The notes: generated by a model from the letters alone, not told the origin. DNA of 64,000 nucleotides from Lingula anatina (GCF_001039355.2 NW_019774936.1:124001-188000), one strand, 5' to 3'. Counted from the stretch's first letter, positions 36,160 to 50,216 are shown. Made by a program: numbers and translations.

Positions 36160-39100
36160 TAAAATTGAAAATCTGTCCTCTTACTTTATTCTAACACTTG
36201 CATGTTGGAAGGTAGGTGGTAGCACTAGCGGACTACTTTTTACATGTATCATTATACGTATACCAGCCATTATTTCGGAAAACAGTACCCAGGAATATCC
36301 AAACTGAGTTCAAAGTAGTGTGGGGACGGGGTGGGGGTGGAAGGCGTGGCTAAGTTCTAATATCGCGTTTTCAACTTCACAACCTGGCAAAGTAAATTAG
36401 ACATATAATTAATAAAATGACAGAAACTGTGACATGCCGTGGGTATAAAGCTGACGTACGGGGTAAACTAGATAGTAATATATGAATAAAAAATAAATAA
36501 AAGACTCCGAGAAGGTTCCGCGTCAAAACCTCGAACGAGATCAACATATCTAAAAGATCAAGCCCGTTAAAATCAATTCACCTTGTTCAGCAGGTCACGG
36601 AATTTCCCCCCTTGCGCCGATAGCGCGCCACATAATCACAGAGATTCTAATATAAAACTATAATGAGTATTATCAAATTCTATTTACTTGCTTGGCCAAG
36701 GAAATAATGAACACGCTTATCGGGAGAGCGATAAAATTCACCCCAGCGTGCAGAGGTAATTGCCAGTTGGAATGCGCAGTAATCTGTGTCCATCATTTAA
36801 TTACTTCCTTATTCAACGACGGCGCTGTTTTAAACGGCAGACATAATATCTCAGATGCCTTCACAGGCTTCCATGGTTTAATTTCCTTTTAGTGTGTTAA
36901 TACTGCTTCCACGGTTTTCATTTCCTTTTAATGTGTTAAAACTGCTATATAAGTAATTACTCTTCTAATCCTCACCAGACCACTAACAAGAACAAATAAA
37001 TATATAAAGGATTTTTTTTAATATTTTGATATTTTTATTAACTAAAAACGAATAACAAGAGAAGTAATGAAAACTCCGATCATTAAATCATATGATAACA
37101 TTCATAACAATGTGTCTGAGGAAGAGACTTGCTGTTTGGTCCTGAACCCCTTCACAAAAACTAAAAAAATGTTAGACAATCAAAGATGTTGATATCAACT
37201 ATTGTTTGAAGAGACATTCTGCTTGTAGACTTCATCTAAATATGGTGCAACCAGAGCGCAAATAGTCCTCGTATAATGATTTTTCAAGATGGTTATCCGA
37301 ATATTTTTCTTTAATTTCCAAGTTCACAGTCTCCAAGTGCATCCTGCCTTTCCGAAACTCTTCTAACGGCCATGAGGCATAAGCAAAACACACAGTATTG
37401 GACCGTCCAAAATATGCGCTTTGGTGTAGTAAAATAGCGATTTCTATATAAGGACCATTATGTAAAATGTATTATTTGATTAGCATATTTTAACTGTAAA
37501 AGCACTGATATATACGGTATTTGATGGGCATATGCTTACTGTATAAGCACTGGATTGGTTTAACAAAAAGTCAACGACAACTGTCCACTAGCTAGAAAGC
37601 TCTTTATGCTTCCAGACGTTGATGGATTTCAAAGGGGTTGCTAGTATAGAATACTTGTGTGCTTGGTAATTTTGGATTTTATTTAGAATTTGAGTTCTTA
37701 ATCTTTATATTGTACACAGCGCTAAGACAAAGTTGATCACAGGTTTAAATACAGGTAGCTCTGTTATTTTCACTGATCACATCAATCTGTATTAGGTATT
37801 TCCTCTAACTTTTCGCGCTCTCATGTTCTGTCGTGAAAGAAATAGAGAACATTCTGATAAATATACATAAAAAAATCCTTGCTAGCTGTCTTATTCTTAT
37901 TAGCCACAGCTTCAAAAATGATTACATTATGCATTTGTTATCGCAGTAATTATATACTGTAGTCCTGGTCTACCGCACTGAAGATAATATCTTATAATAC
38001 TTACCTGACATTAGCATACCGTTAGCCTGGGAGTCGATAGCGGTCACGTGTTATCGTGGTGTAATTGTAGTACTCGCACCTAAAATGAGATGGAAGACGA
38101 TTACAAGTGCATCTCTCTGCCTATCGGTTTGTTCTTTCCATACATTATTATCTTTTTTGGATACAGTCAAGTTTCATACCTCTACTACATGTACAGTGTA
38201 AAGGAAATGTGTGATATTGGCTGAATTGTTTTGTTGAACGGCTGCCTGCGAAGTGTTTTGAGGAACATGCCATTTAAGCCAAGTGAGATGCGCATTGGTA
38301 GTTAATGAGCATACCGTTATATAGTGATACCAACATAGCAGACAAGCCCCCCCCCTTTTTTTCTGATATAATGTCCTTTTTTAAAATGTGTTTGTTGAGA
38401 TGCAAATGTGGTCACATTTATCACTCACGAGCGCAGCAGGGTCAGTCGTTGTGACCATTGGCCATTCTTTTCACTACTCGTTTATTTCAAACCAAAACCA
38501 AACTCTTGCCATCCCGTTAATGAGCAACATGCATATGAAAACTAAGCTGAAAATAGTAAGGCAATTATTTATACAGCCTACAAGGAGCCATTTACTTATA
38601 CAACCCACAAGGAACCTGACCTCCTCCAGGCCCGCAGAGAGATTTTTCACTAGATATTCACGGACAATTTTTCTGGCCAGGTATGTGCTCATTTCCCCAC
38701 TGTGAGCGATAAATTTTTGCACAGAAATGACGTCATCACCCAGCTGACCTCTGGTGGAGAGTACAAGGACCCTGCGCTGACTAGGCATCCGACAGGTGTG
38801 GCCACTATATTCTAATCAATGATTGCATTTTTGTATTATGATTAATCGTAGTATCAGGGAGAACACGACTGAAAACTTACGTAGGATAACATGGTAGTCT
38901 TATTATTAGAGCACTTTCACTTGATTTGTGTCAAGTGACCGATATTTAAAACTAAAAGGATACTGTTGAACTTAATTTTTAATTTTACATATATTTCTGT
39001 GTCATATGAAGCCTAAAAGCAATGGTTGCTCTAAGAAATTTGTAAAGACCGGGAGAAAAGGAAACAATGCGTTTAAAATATGTCCTACCGGCATTTGAAT

Positions 39101-39735
39101 TACCCTCAAAGAAAAAATCTCTTATCCATGAATCATTGCACAACAAAATTCCTGCACTTGGCTTCGAGGTTTTAAATCATTTTTAATTAAATCGTTTTGT
39201 TCTAAATGATTGGCCAGTCACTAAGACCGCCATGTCTTTATGTACATTTCATAAGCAAATATCGGCACCAAGTATTTTTATTTGAGGGTTTATCGTCTCT
39301 ACAGTGTGATTTGGGAAAGAAGAGTAGCTTCTCGGGATATGTACTAGTAGACATAGAGAATATGCAAAATCATACCTGTAAGTTGAAGCCAAGGAACAGG
39401 TAGGGTCTACTGCATGTTTAAAAAAAGGCAGGGACTGGTCGCGTTTATGACTGTTTGTTTGCTTGTAGTTTTAGAGACCCGTGCATAGAAGAGGAATATG
39501 ACTTGAACAAAAGCAACATGTATAATTAAAAAAAATAACAAAAAAATGGTGAGAAAAGATATGTATCAGGATTCGTTTCACTCTGCGAAGTTGCTATGCT
39601 ATTAGTTCATTCATGCATCGAGTTATATCGTGTAATTACGCCAACCTTTGTAATGAGATGCAAGTTGTGGTGGCAGACGATATCAAATCAGCCAATCAGA
39701 AAATAGCGATTCGGTTCATCTTTTGTCTTCCTGTA
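36160..39735. other. Intergenic P5-P6
   Basis: No supportable exon. A stretch near 37290-37335 (CGAATATTTTTCTTTAATTT...) recurs with few changes at about 48468-48512 inside P7, so it is part of a dispersed repeat. Confidence 0.4.
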
Positions 39736-39743
39736 AAACGACA

Positions 39744-39750
39744 TATAAAA
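39744..39750 (+). promoter_or_regulatory. TATA box of P6
   Basis: TATAAAA 94 bases before the ATG, with CCAAT about 50 bases upstream (AGCCAATCAG). No 5' UTR intron is needed here, unlike P1-P5. Confidence 0.6.
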
Positions 39751-39843
39751 TTTTGAAAACTCCCCAAAAGTTCACATCATCAAATTGCGGTCATATCGCT
39801 CGGGTTTAACATCGCCGAAGTCGACAACGTCTGAAGTTTCATA

Positions 39844-41189
39844 ATGGCCGCTTTTCAAGTTTTCCAGCGCGTTTCTCTGTGCGTGCTTCTGATCTGCTTG
39901 GTATTTTACAAAACAGCAGCACTGGAAGTCGGTATGTGTGTATACAATATACGACTGTTGTAAGGACAAACGCTTGGTGCCAGATAATTTATTGCGGAAT
40001 ATTAATTCTACTTATTAACTTTTTAATCAGATAACCGGAAATGAAAATTGGCCGCAATGGCGGATTTGAAAAACTTTCAAGAAAATTATTTGACAATGTA
40101 TAACAATATATGATATATTTCATAATATATATTTAGTAAATGTGCATCCTTCGCAATGTTTTGACTATCATGTATCGGTTTGGCGACAACATGTATTTTG
40201 TCATAGGAAAACAAAAGGTTTTGACACCCAATAGCTGGCGTACGTGGTCGATTCATCTCCAAGCGTCGCAAAAAAGTGAAAAAAAAATCTAGAATTGCTC
40301 GTTATTCCAACATTTTCAGATCTCCTGGGCCCTTGCGATCCACAGCAAGATATCTGTATTGCTAAGTACTCCAGCTGCGAGTTGTTGATAGGCGGCGTAA
40401 ACGGTGCCACTTTTGCCAGTTACGAGCGCAAGGCGGGGCAGCTGGAAGAGACCCAACCTTTTCGCGTGTGCACCTGTCTTCCCGGATTCAGTGCTGTCAA
40501 TCTCGCCACGAGCGCCCTGGCATCCGTGAGGATGGAGTGCATTCCAGGTTAGTAGCCATAGTGTTGAAATCGAGGCAACGTCACTGAGGGAAGGGGAGTC
40601 CTATAGCATATATGCGACCTTTTTGGATTGTAAACCTTCCCAGTTGTGTAGAACTGAAACACGTGTCCGTAGTGTTATTATAATACCTTCTCAAATTCTA
40701 TGGTACTCTAGTTTTTGAAATAAAAGAGCCTGTGACTTTGGGCGACCACACTATGAGGTAATAAAAATACCCGTTGCTAAATTGTAAGAGATAAATTGTT
40801 GTTAAATTGTGAGTTCTGTTATCAAAGTCATGATTTGTGAAGTTTTTCACCCATCCAAAATTATACAGAGGAAATGCATTGGAAAAATAATACTTCGGGT
40901 TAACGAAATGAACCCAGATAAAGTTAAAGAGAAGTAAAGCAAGGCAGGACGGTGGTTTGAGAAAGTGGAAAGGTTATGTTGCTTACTTGCTATGGACACA
41001 CTTTCAATTGTCTTTTTATTCTGTCTTAGTTCAGGGCGGTTCTTGTTTCACGGACGGCGATTGCAACCTTCGGAATCTGGACTGCGTCAATCTGAGATCT
41101 ATTACCTTCCCGGTTCTGTTTGGGCCGAACGTTCCGGTGGACACCTTGATCGCTCCGGGTGACTTAACAGGTATAGATGAGGCCGTATT

Positions 41190-41229
<40 letters not shown>

Positions 41230-42173
41230 GTTACTTATGCTAGGTTGTCTTTGATCACAATAACCACCCAATGCTCGTCTCTCTTAAAAGTTTAAACTTT
41301 TATTCAAAGAAAATAGAAATATCTGAAACAAATGAATATATATATATAAAAAACCCTGTATGTATGATTATATCTTTCAACTACTTCCACTTATTTTCAG
41401 GTATTTTACCTGCTGTTTTCAACAGACGTTCAGCCCGGGCACAACTTATCGCACAGCTTTTTTGCCGGTTTAACAGGATAAACACCATCGAATACAAGTG
41501 CGTATATCCCTCGCCAGCTAAATCCCGAGACACCTACTCTAGTTTGCCAATACAAGGCATGCCCTATGGAGGACAATTTTCTCAGTATACGAACCATTAC
41601 GCCGGGATATGTGAACGAGGTATGCCCTCAGAACTCGCCTTTCCACAGATAATGACGCGCAAGTGCGGTTAACCCATTGCCGCTGGTCGTGTGTTCATTC
41701 CTACTTTCGGTAGAGCGGGAAGCCGTGGCTGCATGGTCGGAAATATCAATGCACACATTTAGACTGGGTTCTCATGCCTAGATCGATCCATCGAATCAGC
41801 TAGGGGGTAAAGATAATTTCCCCCCAACAGCTCTACTAGGCGTGACAGACATTTAAATCGGTTAAGTTGATAGCAATTTAATGAGACTCCCCAGGGAGAT
41901 AGATCGATCCAAATATCTGTGGGAATGATCCCTTTGACCAGAATGCAACACGCATATTGTATAAATGGTGCACGTGGTCATCGTCTGTGGAAAGGTGAAT
42001 GGTGTCGTAGAATGTTTCTCAAAGGATTGTAAACATATAGCTCCCGAAGAAATTGATGTATTCTTTGTTTGTTTCTAAGTATTTCACGACAGAATAATGT
42101 CCGAAACAACTGACAATCTGCAGATTGCTCTCAAATATCTAGAATAAGAAACTTCTGGTCATTAAGTCACATT

Positions 42174-42209
<36 letters not shown>

Positions 42210-43280
42210 TCACTTTTCTGCGTTTTCAAATTTTGAAAAACTAGACTTAGCCCGTTTGTGCAAATAATGCATTAAAAGAACTATTGTTCGGGCGCAGCAA
42301 TAGTTGTTCCTTTGCTACGCCATTATGAAGCATTAAGTTTGATTGTTTATGGAAAACCTAGCAAATTATAGTTATCGACCGCGAAACATTTACAAAATCA
42401 TAATGAATGAGATAATTAGGTAAGGTGAAGTAAATGTCTTGAGAATTAATAGATATATATTTTCTTTTTTCAGTTGACAGAAACGAGGGTTATGAGCCAG
42501 GTCAGTGGAATGGATTATCATTCTTATTCTATGTTTTCTCCAATAATGCAAATTGTCAATATCAGACTGATGATTGTAATCTAATTATACTTAGTCATTT
42601 CAAGTCCACATCTCTAGCACATGTATATCAGTGTGATTTCAGTTCCAAGAATTACTGTCTCTGATCTCAAGGGAGAGATATACTGTCTTGGTTATAATTC
42701 TTTATGAAAATTTATTTATGAGAAGATAACGAAAGCTAAAGGAAAAAATAACATCCCAGTTAAACATCGTTTCAGTTTATAAAATAGAAAATATTATCGA
42801 TGTGAAAAATGTTAACATCCAATTTATTGTTTGCTTGACATGAACTTTAAAATATGTTTGAATCATAAGTAATATATTCTGTATATACATGTATGTATAT
42901 GTGAACATTTGTTCATTTAGCCACCAGTGCAGGAATGAAGGGGACGCCGCATCCCGCCCCCGTGCCTTCTCCGTACTACCATCCCCCCTCATACGGCTCC
43001 CAGTATGGATATGCACCACCACCACCCAGTAAGTAGGAGATTAGGAAAGAAATCATTCAAATAATTCAAAAGTTTCTCTACGTAATTGACGATCGTAATT
43101 TTTTTTAATATCGAAAGTGCTTCAGAAGTCGTTTCATAGAGTATTCAGTGTGCCAAACATCCGTTTCTTGAACCTTTCTAGTATTTGCATTTCTTTAATT
43201 TAGTTTTATATCCTATTAAACGATTTGCTTATTAATTGTTTTTGTTAATTTCAGAGATGGGCTCTTACTATCGAAAGTAG
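39844..43280 (+). CDS. Paralog P6: diverged double Cys-rich protein, Pro/Tyr tail, extra introns
   Basis: Coding exons 39844-39931, 40320-40547, 41030-41170, 41401-41619, 42474-42500, 42921-43028 and 43255-43280 give 278 aa; all introns are phase 1. Signal peptide residues 1-26 (core VSLCVLLICLVFY). First six-Cys module 30-105 keeps DLLGPCDP, YSSC and VCTCLPGFSAV. The second module is split over three exons: 106-152 (SCFTDGDCNLRNLDC), 153-225 (FCRFNRINTIEYKC) and 226-234 (VDRNEGYEP). The linker is Pro/Tyr-rich (PYYHPPSYGSQYGYAPPPP) and the last exon adds only KMGSYYRK, so the long Gly/Tyr tail of P1-P5 is missing. Clearly a paralog, but an older branch with P7. Confidence 0.82.
41190..41226. 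repeat. TC microsatellite in the P6-specific intron
   Basis: (TC)n starting about 20 bases after the donor at 41171. Confidence 0.9.
41759..41934 (+). mobile_element. ATCGATC-type MITE, copy A
   Basis: Related to 43861-44083: shares TAGATCGATC near both ends and a middle of the form TAGGCGTGACAGACATTTAA...GAGACTCCCC. Lies in a P6 intron. Confidence 0.6.
42178..42208. repeat. Poly-T tract
   Basis: About 30 consecutive T in a P6 intron. Confidence 0.9.
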
Positions 43281-43471
43281 GGTTAGAGAGAAAAGGTGTA
43301 TGGATGGAGTAGGATCCACCTTCGAAGGAACAAATTAGAATGCAGACACGTGCAAGACCACGAGCTTACATCAATATTACCTTGAATGTTCCATTTTGAT
43401 GAAATGGATTATTTAAAACAAACTTTTGTTTGTCCAAAATTATTCTGGACTTTGTCCCGGAGGATGTTGAC

Positions 43472-43477
43472 AATAAA
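43472..43477 (+). promoter_or_regulatory. Polyadenylation signal of P6
   Basis: AATAAA about 190 bases after the stop, a much shorter 3' UTR than in P1-P5. Confidence 0.6.
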
Positions 43478-43860
43478 TATAAAAAATAAGTGAAGAGTGT
43501 CCTTGTCGATTTTCTTTAAATAGATTTAAGAACTGAGGATCTTTCCATTTTAAAGTGGAAGAGCAGTATTATTCCCATGGGACAGAATAAATGCATAAAC
43601 ATGCACGTGTGGACCATAATTTGTCTTATGCGGTCCACTGCCAAGATTACCACTGTTTTGTAGTGCTTCAGGCGTCGCTTTAATAAAATGCTGTTGTTCA
43701 TATTTTCTTTCATTGTTTCATGTTGCCGTTTAAATATGTCATTACGCCCTCCCTTATTCTAAGAAAATCAGAACAGCTACACTGTACACGTATTTGCTCA
43801 ATTCATTAAACAGTTAATCTCAGCCATTTTATTGGAATCCTTTGTAGCATTTTAAAGAAA

Positions 43861-44083
43861 CTAAGACCCCATTCCCAGAGATTATATCGATCTAACTAGA
43901 TCAACCTAACTCCCTGGGGGTTCACGCAAAATAGCTGTCAGCCGAGCGGGTACGAAAGTTAATTACCCCCTTACAGCTTGTTGTAGGCGGGACGGACATT
44001 TAAGCCGGATTATCTGACAGTAATCAAGTGAGACTCCCCACGGGGATAGATCGATCAAAATCTATTTGAATGCACCCTTAAGT
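43861..44083 (+). mobile_element. ATCGATC-type MITE, copy B (most complete)
   Basis: Imperfect terminal inverted repeats of ~34 bases: left end AGACCCCATTCCCAGAGATT...ATCGATCTA, right end TAGATCGATC...ATGCACCCTTA. No coding capacity. Other copies at 41759-41934 and 53411-53570. Confidence 0.7.
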
Positions 44084-44089
44084 AGCCAT

Positions 44090-45745
44090 TATGTTGAATT
44101 TAAATATTAATTGTATAAATACTGTTTAACACTCGTGGATATTGATCTGCATGAATCGAAGAATGATGGATAGATTAAGATGTAAAATGCATATGGCTAT
44201 TAATTCCCAAATGACAGGTTCTATGTTGCAATGTATCTGATTATTGATACTACTTTAATTTTTGCACATGCTATATTTTTGATGAAGCCTAAAAAAGGAA
44301 CAACTTAAAATATCTACGGCGTTTATATGATCTTGAATTAGCTTCCCCGACATATGCACAAACATGGACCGTGATATATGAAAACTCGCCTGACTATCCC
44401 CTCCCCCACAAAAAATAAATAATATTTCAAATAGAATTAGTAAAAAGGAAAAAGATGAAAAATTGTGCCAATATTAGTCCCTTTTCAGTTTTATTCTTAT
44501 TTATCCCACAATTGTGGAGAAAAAGTAAGCAGAAAAAATGTAATAAAAAAAGTAATAAAGATTTTTATTTTTACCACCCGAACATTCATTTGCTGAAATC
44601 TATAACAAAAGATAGCAAAAAGTACATTTTCGTCATTAAGCATATAATAAGTGGAAATGTACAAGCTTTTTTTACATTTTCATTTCCCCTTTTCGAATGT
44701 ATTAAATGATGTATTAAATTCTGGCTGGTAGATTCCAAAATAAATTTAGCAAAATATTATTACAATTGGCAAGAGTTTATTTATTTATTTATTTATTTAT
44801 TTTGCTTTCAGAGGTCAGTTTTAATTTCGTCTACCAAAATGCATTGCCCTCTCTATACGCATTCACATCCGTGCACCTCTTCCAAATTCATTTAACTTTC
44901 TCTTTTTACAAACGGTAAAATTTTGACGTTTCAAACGTGCCTTACTTACAGCATATGATATACTAACTGAATGCAGCAACCGCGATTTTAATGTGCAATT
45001 ACGCTTTCAGCACGCTTTTAATGTTAGAAAAAAAACGGATCGTTTTTTAATGCACATTTTTGGATTGTGTACCGAAAGAACAGGTTGAATACGCGTGCAA
45101 ATGAAGAAAAATAGTATCATGTTGACAATTACTTTATAAGTTATCCCCTACAATGTTCTTTTACCGTATTTACTGATATTACCATTTCTGAAAATTCAAA
45201 ACAATGCGAAATTTAATACTCTACGATCTATCAATTTCTTTTGAGAGCAAAAGATTTAAGCCGTTCGCCTTCATTTAAACAGTTAAGCTATACAAGTGCC
45301 TCATCCAAAACGACTTCCCTCTAACAGGAAAAAATGAAAAGTATAGACAAGTTTCTACCCTACCAATTATATGATAAGTCAAGGTAGAGATTAACACAAA
45401 TTGTTCAACTTGACCGTGGTAAACGACGCGGAAGACATGAAAAAATGAACGTCAAAGATAACCCCTGGAGGTCAAAGATATCATGTAATAAGTGATACAC
45501 CGCACTGCATATTTACACGGACTTTTAAACAGATAATGTGTCTGAATAACACGTTTTTACGTCAAATTACATACTGGTTCTTGATTATAATAATCTGTCT
45601 TTTTTAAAAATCGCTCCATTGGAATTATGATTTTTTTCTGTCCGCCGAGCGTTAACTGCAGCCAGTTAAAGAAGAAGAGATTAGATATTTATAAATCATA
45701 CAATGAAACAATGGATGCTATTGGACAGCATCGCTCTTCCTTATT
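44090..45745. other. Intergenic P6-P7
   Basis: AT-rich, no supportable exon; a (TTTA)n tract at about 44778-44802. Confidence 0.4.
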
Positions 45746-45750
45746 ACCGA

Positions 45751-45757
45751 TATAAAA
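45751..45757 (+). promoter_or_regulatory. TATA box of P7
   Basis: TATAAAA about 125 bases before the ATG; an inverted CCAAT (CCATTGG) lies about 130 bases further upstream. Confidence 0.6.
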
Positions 45758-45879
45758 GTTTAACTACCTCATTTACACTGGCACACGTAGAAAAACGTAG
45801 GAGCCCGCTAAATTTTTACTTTGGGGCCTGCAATTCCCCAAAAAGCTGGCAAAGGGACATCATCTTGTTGGAGACGTCA

Positions 45880-48800
45880 ATGAAAAGACACAGAATGAAG
45901 GTAACAATCTGCATTCTGTTAAAAATTTAATGTTCCAGAAATACTGGTCGTCAAAACAAATCATTTATCACGTCATTATTGAGCAAGGTTTAGTTCATTA
46001 ATGCATTTTTGTTATTAAAGATTGACCTCTCTCACCATTATCCTTGGTATATCATCAGTAGATTTTTCTCCTTTCATCATTTGCTTTATTTCCTATTAAT
46101 CTCTTTCCCGAAGGTGCTGCCTGCGCTGTGTATGGTAGCCAGCTTCTTGTTCTGGGAACAAACTCTCGCTGCTGAACTTGGTAAGTAAATTTTACTTCTA
46201 ATTACAACGTTCGGATAGACCCCAAAACACTCTGCATTATATTCAAATGGTCATTAATATTTAAGAAGAGAGATTATCTATTACGAAACTTAACATAGTT
46301 AACCCTTACGTACGTCTACACAGTATTAGCGGGATTTTAAAATTGAATTGTGTGAGATGATGAGCGTTACTCGACCATAGAAAGTCTTAGAGCCATAAAA
46401 TAGTTGCTACTTGACAAAATTAGTTTTGTTGTTCTTTCACGAAAACTGTACTTATTTTATGGAGTGTCTAGGCATCCCTTTACTCGATTTTTATCCAGTT
46501 CACTACTAGTAGCGGCGAGGCTAGCGTTTATCCGGGCTATTTGTGACCTCTTTAAAATAAAAAGGAAGAAAAGAACGTCTCTTGCTGGGACAAAACGTTA
46601 AACATAAAATCCATATTCTTCAGAGCTGAATCAACCCTGCGACCCCCAACAGGACGTTTGCATCGCAAAGTACTCCAGTTGTTCCACGCTGCTAGGAAAC
46701 GTTAATGGAGAAAAATACAGCATAGTGGAGAAAAAGGCTGGAGTACTCGAGGTCCCGGGGAGCGGCCGCGTCTGCACCTGCCTGCCAGGATTCAGTGCAA
46801 TAGCCCTAGGTCAGGGTGCTGGTGCCCGACTGGAATGTGTCCCTGGTGAGGAAACCAGCGTGTAATTCCCATTTAATAGTAAGACCAGGCAGCTAGAATT
46901 TTCAAAGGGAGGGGGGGTCTTTCTGCAGTAAAAGTGGACATTTTTAGCCCCTTGGTGTAAATTTGAGAAATTGTTAAGAACCTAAGTCGACTATTGATTG
47001 GGAGGAGTTTTTAAGCCAAAAAGGTGGTTCTTTCTAACCCCTCCGTGCCCTTTGTCTCTTGCCACTGAAGATGGTGACATTTTTTCTTAAATTGCTTAAA
47101 ACCTTCCTTTTTAAGCACATTGTGTGAGCAGTGACTTATACAATAGAGTAATGTATTCATATATAATACAATTAGATCTTAAAGCATTTAAACAAAACGA
47201 AAATGGAGGCCACATCTGTGACTGTACAACCTTACCGTAACATACTTACAACGGAGCACTTAACCCAGCACAAACCTCATTCTTTCTTTTAACAGTCGAA
47301 GGAAGCACCTGCTACACCGACGGAGATTGTAACATCAGAAATCTGGACTGCCTGCAACTTCTCGACCTATTGCCTATTGTCTTGCCCGGAATCACCATAC
47401 CAACAGATTCGATTTTTGCCCCGGGTTCTTTGTCGATTCAACAGCAGATCCGCTTCGCTTTCTTCTCACTTTATATCCAAATTGCAGTGCAAACGCTTTG
47501 TTCTTTCGACCGTCTGAATACTATAGAATATAAATGCGTCTACCCGAGTCCGTCAAAGAGCCTGGACAGCTACATGGCCCACGGTGCTCATATCCCCGGC
47601 AACGTGGGGCACGACTACGGGTTCTCTCAAGGATTTGCGGGCTATTGCCAGAGAGGTAACTTTTTGTTTCTAATTTTCTTGCAAGTCTTTTTGGTTTTTC
47701 GTTTGCTACCATTAATGTGATTCCATTTATACATTTATATATTTTTTCAGGCAGAGGCAGGTAACTTTTGTTTTATTTTATTATTATTATTTTTTGTTTG
47801 TTTGCTCGCTTGGATGTTATTGTTTAACTTAATCAAATTAAAATTAAATAATTGATTTAAATATTTCATTATTCCTTCATCTTTTTATTTAATGGCAACA
47901 ATAATACAGTAAGCTGGGTAAATTTCCCTAGCATATTTGTCATTTCAGGCAACTATGCACAAGGATAGATATTCCATCTTCTGACTCATGTTCTGTGACA
48001 AAAAGTTTTTGCTTCGTCTACAATTGTATTCATTTTGTATTAATATCCGTAACTTTTTAGTGTATTTGCCGCCCTTTCATTATTATTTGCTTATTGTCCA
48101 CAGAGAAAGGGCACTATCTTCTCCTGCACATATTTTGAATAATTATTAAATGATAATTGGTTTTATTGAAACAGAACTGCCAGTACTTGCTCATCCATGA
48201 ACACGTTATCAAATTATTCTTTTTGTTGATTTATAGTGGACCGTAACGAAGGTTACAGACCTGGTGAGTTTCACAAAATATTTTCTTCTCTGTATATTGA
48301 AGTTTGTTGTTAAAACGCATACGACGATATACTTGCCAGCTGCAGAAACGCAATCTACCGGTAGCTGTACTGTAATGTCACGTGGCAATGAATCTGATTA
48401 ACTCATTACCAATCTCTTATCAACTACTCTTACTTATAAGCATATAAATAAATAACATACCTTTGTTGTCCGAATATTTTTCTTCAATTTCCAAGTTCAT
48501 AGTCTCAGATACTTTGCAACCCGTAATGTAATGTAACGGGAATGTCCATTCTGGATATTTTCAGAAACAGATATATTATTCATCCTCGATTTTTTCATTT
48601 CTTTAAGCGACTGCCGCCACTAAGGGAAAAGGAAATGTCAATTATTACTACGGTCCGCCCCAGAAAGCGCAAAGCCCATATGCTAAAGGTAAGTGGTTCA
48701 CTAAACAGGGCTTGGAAGATTTTCTTAAGATCTACATTTCATATTTTAATATTGAAAGTATTGTAGTTTTAAACGTTTTTAAAACTAACATATAGATTTA

Positions 48801-49205
48801 TTCGTGAATATTCTACAACGGTTCTAACAAGTACATTATCAAGACATATCAAACTAAAAGGTACAAAGTGTTGAGTGTGAATTTTATCATGTCTATTCTT
48901 TATTCGCTATAATTTGTATGCAAAATTTGAAAAGAATTAATTGGTTTTATTATATCAACCGATTTATGACTATCATCTTTACAGTGCTTAAATACATTAT
49001 GCCTATGTATTTGGCGAAACAATTCTATTATTCCAGTTTACTTTGCACTATACAGTCACTGTTGATACCATGAAAGTTATATATCACAAATTTAATTCGT
49101 TTTTCAGCACCAACTTACTACGCCGCCCCTATGAAACCGCAGGCCAGTTACGGAGGTTATAGTAGCTTTTTCCCCTCCTCGTCAAGCTATAAATACGGGA
49201 TATAA
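45880..49205 (+). CDS. Paralog P7: diverged double Cys-rich protein, Tyr/Lys/Pro/Ser tail
   Basis: Coding exons 45880-45900, 46114-46180, 46624-46845, 47296-47655, 48237-48263, 48608-48688 and 49108-49205 give 291 aa. The signal peptide is split by a phase-0 intron (MKRHRMK | VLPALCMVASFLFWEQTLA); later introns are phase 1. First six-Cys module 30-103 (NQPCDPQQDVC, YSSC, VCTCLPGFSA, ECVP), two codons shorter than in the other genes; second module 104-232 (TCYTDGDCNIRNLDC, LCSFDRLNTIEYKC), with its last nine residues (VDRNEGYRP) on a separate exon as in P6. The linker and tail (YYYGPPQKAQSPYAK, then SYGGYSSFFPSSSSYKYGI) are rich in Tyr, Lys, Pro and Ser, somewhat like adhesive-protein repeats; that resemblance is composition only. 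Closest to P6 by intron positions. Confidence 0.82.
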
Positions 49206-50216
49206 GCAGCGAAAAAATGGAAAATTAAAATAGATCACCACGTGCGGCGTAACTTTGCACAGGGTGTGGGGAATACGAATTGTATTACCTATACAATATA
49301 TGATACGAATAATGGCGAGATATGAAAAACGAGAGTTACTTTTTACCGGGAGATGGGTTCCACCGCGTGTCTATATTCCCTACACATTACATTAACCATT
49401 CAGCACTCGAGCACAAAAACACTGGGACTATAACCAAACTAATTTATTATGAAATAGGGTAAGTGAATGGCCTGAAAATAGTATTAAGTTTATATCTAAG
49501 AGACTGAGCATCACTGCAAATACTTTGGACTCATGGAGGTTGCGTTGAAATCTGAAAGGATCTGGACTTACTGGAAGAAATAAGTTATGGGCAGGGCATA
49601 GGTAAATGACTTACTGAAAAGTATGACGGGCTCTTTCAGCCTCGATGTTGAGAAACATTTCCATCAAAGAGAAAAATTCGTCTTGCAAGATGCCTCTAAT
49701 TTCTTCAAATGTTTACTGAGAACAAAACAGCTAGGTATCTTAACTATTCATTATTATTTACGTTTAACTAATTGTACCATCGTTAATGCTGCTTGCCACG
49801 TAAAAAGATCATATGATGGTTTTGAACCGGAGTGCTATCTTTCACGTGGTCTTGCACTTTTATGCAAATCAGTTGCTAAGTACGTCATCATTGGTGAAAG
49901 TTCGCTTTCCAAACTCAAGCCTCGTTTAAGATGTTCTGTTCAGAGGCTGTACTGGTACACTAACGAGAATACACGGAGAATATGGTTTTGATGACTTCCA
50001 TAGCAACAAGTTGCAATAATACTTGTCAAGACGGGAGTCGATGCAATAAATCGATTAAGTAAAACGTGAAAATAATAATGTCGAAAAGAGTTTCTAAATA
50101 ATTACTTTTTCCGCAATATAATGCCTTGATAAGATATTTCTTTCAGTTAATATACCGGCGTGTGTAGACGTTTAATAAGGTGGCATGAGCTTAAGCAAAG
50201 ATAATGTTCATTTGTA

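Noticed and set aside
49623-49991. 122-aa ORF after P7
   Set aside because: Probably P7 3' UTR or flank; no recognisable domain and no promoter, though its length keeps a small doubt.
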